The notes under the pieces are model-generated. The model was not told where the DNA came from. It did not search any database and saw only the letters and a list, made by a program, of their open reading frames with translations. DNA of 44,541 nucleotides from Falsiroseomonas stagni DSM 19981 (lineage in GTDB: Bacteria; Pseudomonadota; Alphaproteobacteria; Acetobacterales; Acetobacteraceae): positions 1-44,541 of the forward strand of contig NZ_FOSQ01000022.1 in NCBI RefSeq assembly GCF_900114315.1, read 5' to 3'. Position 1 is the first letter of the stretch; each line of letters starts with the position of its first letter. Shown one piece after another: positions 24,320-31,508 of the stretch. The position numbers and the translations under genes are program-made.

Positions 24320-25996
24320 ATGATGCTCCGCCCCCGCCAGAAACTCTTCGTCGAGCGCAGCCTTCGTGCGCTCGGTCAGCACGGCAACACGCTCGGCGTC
24401 GCCCCGACCGGCGCCGGCAAGACCATCATGCTGTCGGCGGCGGTGGGCGAGCATATCGGCAGCAGCGCCGCCAAGGCCGCGGTCCTCGCGCATCGGGATG
24501 AGCTGACGGCGCAGAACCTGGCGAAGTTCCGCCGCGTGAATCCCGGTATCTCCACCTCGGTTGTGGATGCCGGCCAGAAATCCTGGGGCGGCCAGGTCAC
24601 CTTCGCCATGGTGCCGACGCTGACGCGCCCGGCGAACCTGGAGGCGATGCCGGCCCTGGACCTGCTGGTGATCGACGAGGCGCACCATGCCGTCGCGGAC
24701 AGCTATCGCCGCATCATCGATCGCGCCCTCGACCGCAACCCCGACTGCCGGATCTATGGTGTCACCGCCACGCCGAACCGCGGCGACAAGGTCGGGCTGC
24801 GGCAGGTCTTCTCGAACGTCGCCGACCAGATCCGGCTTGGCGAGCTGATCGCCTCCGGCCACCTGGTGCCGCCGCGCACCTTCATCATTGATGTCGGCGT
24901 GCAGGATGAGCTCCGGGCCGTGAGGCGCAGCGGCGACGACTTCGATATGGGCGAAGTTGCCCGCGTGATGGACACGGTGCCGGTCACCGACGCCGTGGTG
25001 AAGCATTGGCAGGAGAAGGCCGGCGGCCGCCAAACCGTGGCGTTCTGCTCGACGGTCGCACACGCCGAGCACGTCGCCGCCGCCTTCAACTCTGCCGGCG
25101 TCCCCACCGTCATGGTCACCGGCGACATGCCGGATGGGGAGCGGCGGTCGGTCCTGGCCGCCTACGCCCGGGCCGAGGCGCGCATCGTCGTGAATGTCGC
25201 GGTGCTGACCGAGGGGTGGGACCATCCCCCCACCTCCTGCGTCGTGCTGCTGCGACCCAGTTCCTTCAAGTGCACGATGATCCAGATGGTCGGCCGCGGG
25301 CTGCGCACCGTGAATCCCACCGAGCATCCCGGCATCGTCAAGCGCGACTGCATCGTGCTGGACTTCGGTACCTCCTCGCAGATCCATGGCTGCCTGGAGC
25401 AGGATGTCGATCTCGACAGCGAACCCGGCGAGGGTGAACCGCCCACCAAGACCTGCCCCTCCTGCGAGGCCGAAGTGCCGATCGCAGTGATGGAGTGCCC
25501 CATCTGCGGCCACGCCTTCGAACCCCGCGAGCGCGAGACGGCGCCGCTCACTGACTTCATCATGACGGAGATCGATCTCCTCCGGCGCTCTGCCTTCCAG
25601 TGGTGCGACCTGTTCGGCGATGACGCCGCCCTGCTGGCCAATGGGTTCAACGGCTGGGCGGGCATCTTCTTCCTGAACGGCGCCTGGCACGCGGTCGGCG
25701 GCGCCAAGGAGGAGCGGCCCCGCCTGCTGTCCATCGGGGAGCGGCTGGTGGCGCTCGCCGCGGCGGACGATTGGCTGAACGCCTACGAGACGGACGAGAG
25801 CGCCCACAAGAGCCGGCGCTGGCTGCGCGAGCCGCCGACCGAGCGCCAACTGGTCCACCTGCCGCCGGCAGTCCGGGCCGATCTCGGCATGACCCGGTAC
25901 CAGGCGTCGGCGCTGCTGACCTTCAAGTTCAACCGCCAGGCCATCCAGCATCTCGTGCGCAGCGCCCAGCCCGCGGCGCTGGGGCAGGCCGCATGA
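24320..25996 (+). CDS. DEAD/DEAH-box superfamily 2 helicase with zinc ribbon
   Basis: 558-aa helicase. Motif I is APTGAGKT (28-35), motif II VIDEAHH (DEAH 119-122), motif III VTATPNRGD, and motif VI IQMVGRGLRTV. A four-cysteine zinc ribbon follows near 375-400 (CPSC...CPIC). The layout is that of RecQ/UvsW-like phage helicases used for fork restart, branch migration or origin opening. AGGGAGGG lies upstream of two adjacent ATG codons. It belongs to the early replication operon. Confidence 0.9.
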   Translation: MMLRPRQKLFVERSLRALGQHGNTLGVAPTGAGKTIMLSAAVGEHIGSSAAKAAVLAHRDELTAQNLAKFRRVNPGISTSVVDAGQKSWGGQVTFAMVPTLTRPANLEAMPALDLLVIDEAHHAVADSYRRIIDRALDRNPDCRIYGVTATPNRGDKVGLRQVFSNVADQIRLGELIASGHLVPPRTFIIDVGVQDELRAVRRSGDDFDMGEVARVMDTVPVTDAVVKHWQEKAGGRQTVAFCSTVAHAEHVAAAFNSAGVPTVMVTGDMPDGERRSVLAAYARAEARIVVNVAVLTEGWDHPPTSCVVLLRPSSFKCTMIQMVGRGLRTVNPTEHPGIVKRDCIVLDFGTSSQIHGCLEQDVDLDSEPGEGEPPTKTCPSCEAEVPIAVMECPICGHAFEPRERETAPLTDFIMTEIDLLRRSAFQWCDLFGDDAALLANGFNGWAGIFFLNGAWHAVGGAKEERPRLLSIGERLVALAAADDWLNAYETDESAHKSRRWLREPPTERQLVHLPPAVRADLGMTRYQASALLTFKFNRQAIQHLVRSAQPAALGQAA

Positions 25997-25999
25997 TCT

Positions 26000-26371
26000 A
26001 TGGCCCGCTCCCCAGAACCGCCCTGCGCCGTCTGTTCCCGCCCGGCGCGTGGCTTTGGCTGGTTCGACCCGGCGCCGCGGAAGAAGCCGCGGCCCTCGGT
26101 CTGCTTCTGCTGCATCGCCTGCCAGGGCTTCTGGTCGCACTTGGCGGGGAGGTCGTCCGCCATGGTTGACCTCACAGAGCAGGAGAAGACCGCGATGCGC
26201 GCCGCCATGCGCCGTGTCGCGGAGACGATGGCCGAGATCGGCTGGGGCACCCGCTTCCAGGAGCTCAGCGAGGCGCAGGTGCTGACGCTGATCGAGGTCG
26301 CCGTCGGCGGCTTCCAGGAGGCGATGCAGGCGATCGCCCGGCAGGACGCGGCTGCGGAGGTGCCCTTCTGA
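26000..26371 (+). CDS. DUF6511-like zinc-finger phage protein
   Basis: 123 aa. The N-terminus has CAVC, the motif RGFGWFDP, then CFCCIAC, which could form a zinc finger as in DUF6511 phage proteins. The second half is helical (LTEQEKTAMRAAMRRVAETMAEIGW). A second in-frame ATG at 26162 could produce the helical part alone. The start lies three bases after the helicase stop, and its TGA overlaps the nuclease start. Function unknown; probably DNA-associated. Confidence 0.75.
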   Translation: MARSPEPPCAVCSRPARGFGWFDPAPRKKPRPSVCFCCIACQGFWSHLAGRSSAMVDLTEQEKTAMRAAMRRVAETMAEIGWGTRFQELSEAQVLTLIEVAVGGFQEAMQAIARQDAAAEVPF

Positions 26372-27138
26372 TGCTCGACTTCAACAGCCGCAGCCAGACC
26401 TCCGCGCACGTGAACACCGCGATCGACGCCGCGCTGGTCGCCTCCAATCAGGCGACGCTGCCGCGCAGCTACCTGGGTGGGTCGCGCCTCGGCCATGCCT
26501 GCGAGCGGGCGCTGCAATTCGAGTTCGTGAAGGCCCCAAAGGATGAGGGCGCCGACTTCGACGGACGGCTGCTGCGCATCTTCGGGATCGGCCACGCGCT
26601 GGAGAACGTGGCCGTCGCTTGGCTGCGCGCCGCCGGCTTCGATCTCTACACCCGCCGCGGTGGTGGCGAGCACGGCGAGCAGTTCGGCTTCTCGGTCGCC
26701 GGTGGTCGCATCCGCGGCCATGTCGATGGCGTCTTCGCTGGCGGCCCGATCATCCCCGGCATGGCGTTCCCGGCGCTGTGGGAATGCAAGACCATGAACG
26801 CCAAGGCCTGGCGCGAGACGTCCAGCAAGGGCGTCGGCGTGGCCAAGCCGATCTATGCGGCGCAGATTGCGGTCTACCAGGCATACATGGACGCCAGCGT
26901 CCCGGGCGTGGCCGACAATCCGGCGCTGTTCACCGCGATCAACAAGGACACGGCGGAGCTGCATCATGAGCTGGTGCCGTTCAACGCGGAACTGGCGCAG
27001 CGCATGTCCGATCGGGCGGTGCGCATCCTGGCCGCGACGGATGCCGGCGAATTGCTGCCTCGGATTGCAGCCCAGGCCGACCATTTCGAGTGTCGCTTCT
27101 GCCCCTGGGCCAAGCGCTGCTGGGCGCTGCCTGCATGA
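26371..27138 (+). CDS. PD-(D/E)XK nuclease with Cas4/AddB-like Fe-S cysteines
   Basis: 255-aa RecB-family exonuclease-like protein. Active-site pattern: GHVDG (D119), LWECK (E138, K140) and the Q motif YAAQIAVYQ (Q165). One cysteine near the N-terminus (GHACERAL, C44) and three at the C-terminus (C241, C244, C250 in ECRFCPWAKRCW) match the four cysteines that hold a 4Fe-4S cluster in Cas4 and AddB. The likely role is end resection in phage recombination with the Sak4-like ATPase and SSB-like protein. The start overlaps the previous stop (TGATG). Confidence 0.88.
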   Translation: MLDFNSRSQTSAHVNTAIDAALVASNQATLPRSYLGGSRLGHACERALQFEFVKAPKDEGADFDGRLLRIFGIGHALENVAVAWLRAAGFDLYTRRGGGEHGEQFGFSVAGGRIRGHVDGVFAGGPIIPGMAFPALWECKTMNAKAWRETSSKGVGVAKPIYAAQIAVYQAYMDASVPGVADNPALFTAINKDTAELHHELVPFNAELAQRMSDRAVRILAATDAGELLPRIAAQADHFECRFCPWAKRCWALPA

Positions 27139-29540
27139 CAGCATGGGGCGACTTCAACGATGCCGCGCCGCTGCCGGATGACTGCGTGAGCGAACTTCCC
27201 GCCAGTGGGCAGGTCGCCCTCGATCGACTTCCCGGTGCTGGGCAGCCGATGCCGGCGGCCGTTGGATCCATGGCGCCGGACATCGAGCAGATCGCCGCCT
27301 TCCTCGACGTGGTGTTCGGCTATTGCGACGGGCTGATCCCGGTCCGCGGCTTCGTCGACCAGGGCCAGGGCCTCGACACCAAGCCGCACAACATCTGGGT
27401 GCCGGCCGATCGGCACGCCGCCGCGTCCCTCAGCGCTTACGCCACCTGGGCAGCGCGCGAGGGCAGCGCCGTCTATGTCATCCCCGGCACTGTCGCCGAG
27501 CAGGGTCAGGCCCGCGCCGAACATGTGCTGCAGATGCAGACTGTGTTGGTCGATCTCGACGCCGGCGACATCGCCGCCAAGCTGGCGCATCTGGTCCACC
27601 ACCTGGGCGCGCCCACCCTCCTGGTCGAAAGCGGCGGCCGCACCGCCGAGGGCGCCGCCAAGCTGCACGCCTGGTGGCGGCTCACCGAGCCGGCCGAGGG
27701 CGAGGATCTGGCGCGGGTCTGCGCGCTGCGCGGCGAGATCGCGGAGAAGGTCGGTGGCGACCTGCACTTCCGATCTGCCCATCAGCCGATCCGCGTGCCC
27801 GGCACCGTCCACCAGAAGCATGGCGTGCAGCGGCGCGTTACCATCCGGGAGCACCGCCCCAGGGTCGAGGTGGAGCTCCCCGACTTCGCCGCGGCGGTGG
27901 CGGCCATGCCGACCATGCCGGGTCTCACGGCGCCGTCCGCCTCCCCTGGCGCCACCCGCCCAGGGCTCGATGCCGTCCTCACCACGCCAGTGCGCGAGGG
28001 CAGCAAGGACGCCTGGACCCGCTTCCAGGGCGCCAGCGCGGCCATCGGTCACTTCGTCCGCATGGTCCACGAGGGCCGCGTCACCGGCGACGAGGGCTGG
28101 GAGGCGATCTGCCAATACAACGCCGCCTGCCTCCGTCCGGCATGGCCGCTGGACCGCCTCAAGGTCGAGGCCGATGCGATCTGGGCCCTACACGTCGACC
28201 GCAACGGGCCGCCCCTGCTCCGTGCCGCGGCGCCGCCGCCCGGCGCCATCCCCGCGCACACGCTCGGCGCGCTGCTGGACGACACCTCGCCCATGCCGGA
28301 CGACCTGATCGGGCCGCGCCTGCTGACCCCGGGCGGGATGCTGGTCCTTGGCGGCGCGCCCAAGGTCGGCAAATCCGACTTCCTGATCAGCCTGCTGGTG
28401 CACGCCGCCGCCGGCGCACCCTTTCTGCGCTTCACGGCACCGCGCCCGCTGCGGGTGTTCTATCTGCAGGCGGAGATCCAGTACCACTACCTGCGCGAGC
28501 GGCTGCAGCAGCTCCGGCTCGACGCCGCGATCGTGGCCCGCGCCCGCGACACCCTCGTTGTCACCCCGAAGCTGCGCATGCTGCTCGACGACCAGGGCGT
28601 GCCCCTCGTGGCCGCGGCCATCCGTACCGCATTCCCCGACGCGCCGCCCGACATCATCTGCATCGACCCCATCCGCAACCTCTTCGATGGCGGACCCGCG
28701 GGCGAAGGGGAGAACGACAACGGCGCGATGATGTTCTTCCTGCAGAGCCGCGTGGAGGCGCTGCGCGACCAGGTCGCCCCCGAGGCGGGCATTATCCTCG
28801 CCCACCACACGAAGAAGCTCAGCAAGCAGCAGGTGAAGGACGATCCCTTCCTGTCGCTCTCCGGCGCCAGCGCGCTGCGCGGCTACTACACTTCGGGCGC
28901 CATCCTGTTCCGCCCCGATGAGGAGCAGACGGAGCGCGAGTTGCATGTCGAGCTCCGCAACGGCCCCGGCCTCGAGCCGATGCTGGTCGACAAAATCGCG
29001 GGCCGCTGGGTGGAATTCGATCGCCGCGGCGAGCGCCTGGTCAGGCAGGACATCGGACGCAAGCTCGATGCCGAACGGCTGCGCAAGCAGGATGTGATCC
29101 TCGGCATCCTGCTCGATGAGGCAGCTGAAGGCCGGCTCTATTCGACCATGCAACTGGCTGAGAAATTCGAGAACAAGATTGGGCTCGGCAGCAAGCACAC
29201 GATCCGCGAGCGGTTGAGCGTGCTCGCCACGAAGGGCTTCGTGAAGTTCCGCCGTGACGGCACCGAATTCGGCCTTGGCGTCGTTCGGTCGCGGTTCGGG
29301 TACCTCTGCGTGGAGGGCATGACCTTCGGCCCCGAGGTCGAAACCGTGGATCCGCAGACTGGTGAGGTGACCACCAGCGCCCGCCGCGTCCTGCCCAGCC
29401 ACTTCAAATGCCCCCAATCCGGCAACTGCCTGGACGTCGAAAATCCGGAGGTCTGGGTCTACCCGGAAGGCGTCTTGGACGACCTAACTCCTGAGGAGTT
29501 AGGCCTAACTCCTCACTCCTCTCCGAAAACAACGCCATGA
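27135..29540 (+). CDS. Primase-helicase replication protein (AEP-like primase plus RepA-type ATPase)
   Basis: 801 aa. The N-terminal region (about 50-240) looks like an archaeo-eukaryotic-type primase: VLVDLDAGD (139-145) supplies acidic residues, then LLVESGGRTAEGAAKLHAWW and RSAHQPIRVPGTVHQKHG. The centre is a RepA/AAA_25 hexameric helicase with Walker A GGAPKVGKSD (406-415), Walker B IICIDPIRNLFD (D511), and IILAHHTKKLSKQQ. A winged helix near 655-715 (TMQLAEKFENKIGLGSKHTI) may bind the origin. It is the probable phage replication initiator. The last 20 codons use rare CTA and TTA leucines because they carry part of a repeat array. The start overlaps the nuclease stop. Confidence 0.85.
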   Translation: MTAWGDFNDAAPLPDDCVSELPASGQVALDRLPGAGQPMPAAVGSMAPDIEQIAAFLDVVFGYCDGLIPVRGFVDQGQGLDTKPHNIWVPADRHAAASLSAYATWAAREGSAVYVIPGTVAEQGQARAEHVLQMQTVLVDLDAGDIAAKLAHLVHHLGAPTLLVESGGRTAEGAAKLHAWWRLTEPAEGEDLARVCALRGEIAEKVGGDLHFRSAHQPIRVPGTVHQKHGVQRRVTIREHRPRVEVELPDFAAAVAAMPTMPGLTAPSASPGATRPGLDAVLTTPVREGSKDAWTRFQGASAAIGHFVRMVHEGRVTGDEGWEAICQYNAACLRPAWPLDRLKVEADAIWALHVDRNGPPLLRAAAPPPGAIPAHTLGALLDDTSPMPDDLIGPRLLTPGGMLVLGGAPKVGKSDFLISLLVHAAAGAPFLRFTAPRPLRVFYLQAEIQYHYLRERLQQLRLDAAIVARARDTLVVTPKLRMLLDDQGVPLVAAAIRTAFPDAPPDIICIDPIRNLFDGGPAGEGENDNGAMMFFLQSRVEALRDQVAPEAGIILAHHTKKLSKQQVKDDPFLSLSGASALRGYYTSGAILFRPDEEQTERELHVELRNGPGLEPMLVDKIAGRWVEFDRRGERLVRQDIGRKLDAERLRKQDVILGILLDEAAEGRLYSTMQLAEKFENKIGLGSKHTIRERLSVLATKGFVKFRRDGTEFGLGVVRSRFGYLCVEGMTFGPEVETVDPQTGEVTTSARRVLPSHFKCPQSGNCLDVENPEVWVYPEGVLDDLTPEELGLTPHSSPKTTP

Positions 29541-29653
29541 AATCAACGGCTTGGGAGGACAGAGGAGTTAGGTCCCTAACTCCTCCCGCTTCGCACCTAA
29601 CTCCTCTTTTTCCATTCCGGATCAATGGGTTGTACCCGGTGGAGGAGTTAGGT
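29484..29653. repeat. Seven copies of GAGGAGTTAGG in both orientations; candidate origin or regulatory array
   Basis: Copies (GAGGAGTTAGG or its complement CCTAACTCCTC) lie at 29484-29494 (10/11), 29494-29504, 29505-29515, 29563-29573, 29576-29586, 29597-29607 and 29643-29653. Copies two and three abut to form a perfect 22-bp palindrome. Copies four and five form an inverted pair with a two-base gap. Copy six is followed by TTTTT and could pair with copy four as an 11-bp terminator-like stem. The array starts inside the primase-helicase gene and continues into the non-coding gap. Confidence 0.9.
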
Positions 29654-29662
29654 GTTGCTCCC

Positions 29663-29705
29663 ACCCCCTACGGGGGTGTGCGTGCGCGCCTCATCGGCGC
29701 GCGCA
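29663..29705. other. Two strong GC hairpins in the gap before the RuvC-like gene
   Basis: CACCCCC (29663-29669) pairs with GGGGGTG (29673-29679) around a three-base loop. A second stem joins GTGCGCGCC (29683-29691) and GGCGCGCGC (29697-29705), with one G-T pair. The gap 29541-29848 otherwise holds the repeat array and no convincing gene. Confidence 0.65.
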
Positions 29706-29848
29706 CACCACACCTCGGGCGACCGGGCTGGGCGCGTGGGCCGCCCCCGCTGGGGCCACCCCACCCGATGCCGGGCAGCGACGGCGAGCTCCGCCAAGAA
29801 CCGCGCCGTCGCCGCCCTCACCAGGATCATCCCCTCTCGGAGACCACC

Positions 29849-30397
29849 ATGGCAGTTGCGACTCTCACCATGCCCGCCGCGCATGCAAGCGGCCCGCCCA
29901 TCGCCCTCTCGCCCGCGATCAGCCTGGCGCACCACGCCGTGCTCGCCCTGGATCTCGGCACCACCACCGGATGGGCCCTGCGGTCGTGTGATGGCGGCAT
30001 CACCTCGGGGACCATGACCTTCAAGCCGACCAGGTTCGAAGGCGGCGGGATGCGCTTCCTGCGCTTCCGCGGCTGGCTGGCCGAGGTCGCCGCTCTGTCC
30101 GGCGGCGTGGCGCGGATCGTGTTCGAGGAAGTCCGCGCCCATGCCGGCACCGATGCGGCGCACATCTACGGCGGCTTCCTCGGCATGCTCTCCGCCTGGT
30201 GCGAGGAGCACGACGTCCCCTACGAGGGCGTTCCGGTCGGCACGATCAAGCGCTACGCCACCGGCAGGGGCAACGCCGACAAGGCGAAGATGGTCGCCGC
30301 CATCCAGGCTCGCGGCTTCGCGCCGGCCGACGACAACGAGGCGGATGCCATCGCCCTTCTGCTCTGGGCCACCGACCCCACGGGAGGCGGCGCATGA
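29849..30397 (+). CDS. RuvC-like Holliday junction resolvase
   Basis: 182-aa RNase-H-fold nuclease. Metal-binding acids are visible in ALDLGTTTGWAL (D35), RIVFEEVRAH (E93/E94) and DDNEADAIALLLW (D161/D162, D166), the RuvC order. GGFLGMLSAWC and VGTIKRYATGRGNADK are also typical of phage RuvC-like proteins. It would cut branched DNA before packaging or during recombination. The ATG at 29849 is chosen because GGAG lies six bases upstream and the earlier open frame crosses the repeat array without resemblance. It overlaps the next small gene by four bases. Confidence 0.85.
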   Translation: MAVATLTMPAAHASGPPIALSPAISLAHHAVLALDLGTTTGWALRSCDGGITSGTMTFKPTRFEGGGMRFLRFRGWLAEVAALSGGVARIVFEEVRAHAGTDAAHIYGGFLGMLSAWCEEHDVPYEGVPVGTIKRYATGRGNADKAKMVAAIQARGFAPADDNEADAIALLLWATDPTGGGA

Positions 30398-30624
30398 GCA
30401 TGTACGGCGGACCGCTGCCGCCCCGCTCGTGCCTCGACCGCGGGACGCGTAGCCCGACCAACGACAGCGAGGTGAACGCCATGCGCGCCGCCGCCTGGCA
30501 TCGGCATGGCGTGGCCGCGCTGCCTGTCGCCGAGATCACGGACGACTGGCTCCGTCAGGCCATCACCAACGAAGCCAATCGGCGCTGGGGGCGTCGCAAC
30601 GGGGAGAACCACCATGGCCGGTAA
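30394..30624 (+). CDS. Small phage hypothetical protein
   Basis: 76 aa. Basic protein with WHRHGVAALPVAEITDDWLRQAITNEANRRWG, which suggests one or two helices. The ATG overlaps the RuvC-like stop (ATGA) and its 3' end overlaps the next gene by 11 bases. No function can be assigned; coupling and codon use support that it is real. Confidence 0.65.
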   Translation: MSMYGGPLPPRSCLDRGTRSPTNDSEVNAMRAAAWHRHGVAALPVAEITDDWLRQAITNEANRRWGRRNGENHHGR

Positions 30625-31168
30625 GCGCAAGACCAAGGCATCGAAGGCGAAGCAGGACGACCTGGCGAAGCCCTCGAAGTGGCGGCTGCAGCATGGCGCG
30701 TTCTCGGGTCCGATCCGCGCTGCCGATCCCGAAACCGGCACGCCCGTGCAGCATCGCCGCGCCGTAGACACGCTCGGCATGATGCTGGCCAGTGGCAGCA
30801 TCACGGCGCAGATGCACGAAGCGGGTGAGATTTTCCGCGGGCTGTTCCGCGCTGCCTGCTTCGACAGCATGTCGACGTCGCAGCTCCTGCGCATCCCTGG
30901 CTCGCGCGTCGACACGCTCTCCACCATGCAAATTGAGGCCCGGCGCCGTGTTGCGGCGGCGCTCGATCTGCTCGGTGGACATGAAAGCCCCTGCGGTTCC
31001 TGCGCATGGTTCGTCGTCGGCTTGGAGTTCTCGGTGCGCGAATGGTCGATGCGTCAGGGCTGGGCGGGACGGACAGTGCATGGCCCGGTCGGCCAGGGCA
31101 TCCTGGTCGGCACGCTCGGCACGCTGGCCATGCACTTCGGCCTCACACCGCGGGCGAAGGCAGCGTGA
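30614..31168 (+). CDS. DUF6456-like phage protein
   Basis: 184 aa. A lysine-rich start (MAGKRKTKASKAKQ) leads to a conserved C-terminal part: AGEIFRGLFRAACFDSM, then EARRRVAAALDLLGGHESPCGSCAWFVVGLE cut by several Gly, and GILVGTLGTLAMHFGL. This resembles DUF6456 proteins, which occupy the antiterminator or late-regulator position in several phages. It is the last gene before a 340-base non-coding region with structured repeats, so a regulatory job is plausible. GGGGAG precedes the ATG. Family assignment is by recall of the pattern. Confidence 0.65.
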   Translation: MAGKRKTKASKAKQDDLAKPSKWRLQHGAFSGPIRAADPETGTPVQHRRAVDTLGMMLASGSITAQMHEAGEIFRGLFRAACFDSMSTSQLLRIPGSRVDTLSTMQIEARRRVAAALDLLGGHESPCGSCAWFVVGLEFSVREWSMRQGWAGRTVHGPVGQGILVGTLGTLAMHFGLTPRAKAA

Positions 31169-31302
31169 TGCAGCGTGGCCGGGGCGGTCTGCATCGTCCC
31201 GGTCACGCTGTTACAATTCACCCCATGGCGGCACCGAAATCGATAAGTCTAAAAGCAAGACACGTAGAGAAGGTGCGAGAGCGCCGCGGCTGAACAGCCA
31301 CG

Positions 31303-31339
31303 CTGCGGCTCAATCGAGACAGTGGCTCTCGAGCCGCAG
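31303..31339. other. Long hairpin in the 31169-31508 gap
   Basis: CTGCGGCTC (31303-31311) pairs perfectly with GAGCCGCAG (31331-31339). Inside, GAGA (31316-31319) pairs with TCTC (31327-31330), leaving a seven-base loop. No T-run follows. The rest of the gap to 31416 shows no convincing gene; a 22-codon frame at 31226 has no support. The hairpin could be an RNA structure or antitermination site. Confidence 0.5.
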
Positions 31340-31416
31340 GGTCCTTCCTGGCCCCGCTGTATGCGGGGGGCGGAAGCGCGCAAGGTCGCTAGCGCCAGGC
31401 CATAAATCAGGGTTGC

Positions 31417-31498
31417 GGTTTGCAGCCTTCTCCCGCCGCTTCAACTCGTTAGCTGCAAACCGACGCCGGGCCGCTGCCCTGCAAACCACCTGCAAACC
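31417..31498. repeat. Four copies of CTGCAAACC before the methyltransferase genes
   Basis: The 9-bp word CTGCAAACC occurs at 31453-31461, 31479-31487 and 31490-31498, with an inverted copy GGTTTGCAG at 31417-31425. The last two are 11 bases apart, one helical turn. The array ends 10 bases before the first methyltransferase ATG, a position suited to an operator. Confidence 0.75.
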
Positions 31499-31508
31499 GG
31501 ATGGCATC

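Noticed and set aside
24230-26140. 636-codon minus-strand open frame
   Set aside because: Antisense to the helicase gene; composition is that of a shadow frame with no domain pattern.
25993-26169. 58-codon frame overlapping the helicase stop
   Set aside because: The alternative frame from 26000 carries ordered cysteines and a family-like GFGW motif, and continues to a stop that overlaps the next start.
31226-31294. 22-codon open frame in the gap before the methyltransferases
   Set aside because: No ribosome-binding site or conservation evidence; the local sequence looks regulatory.
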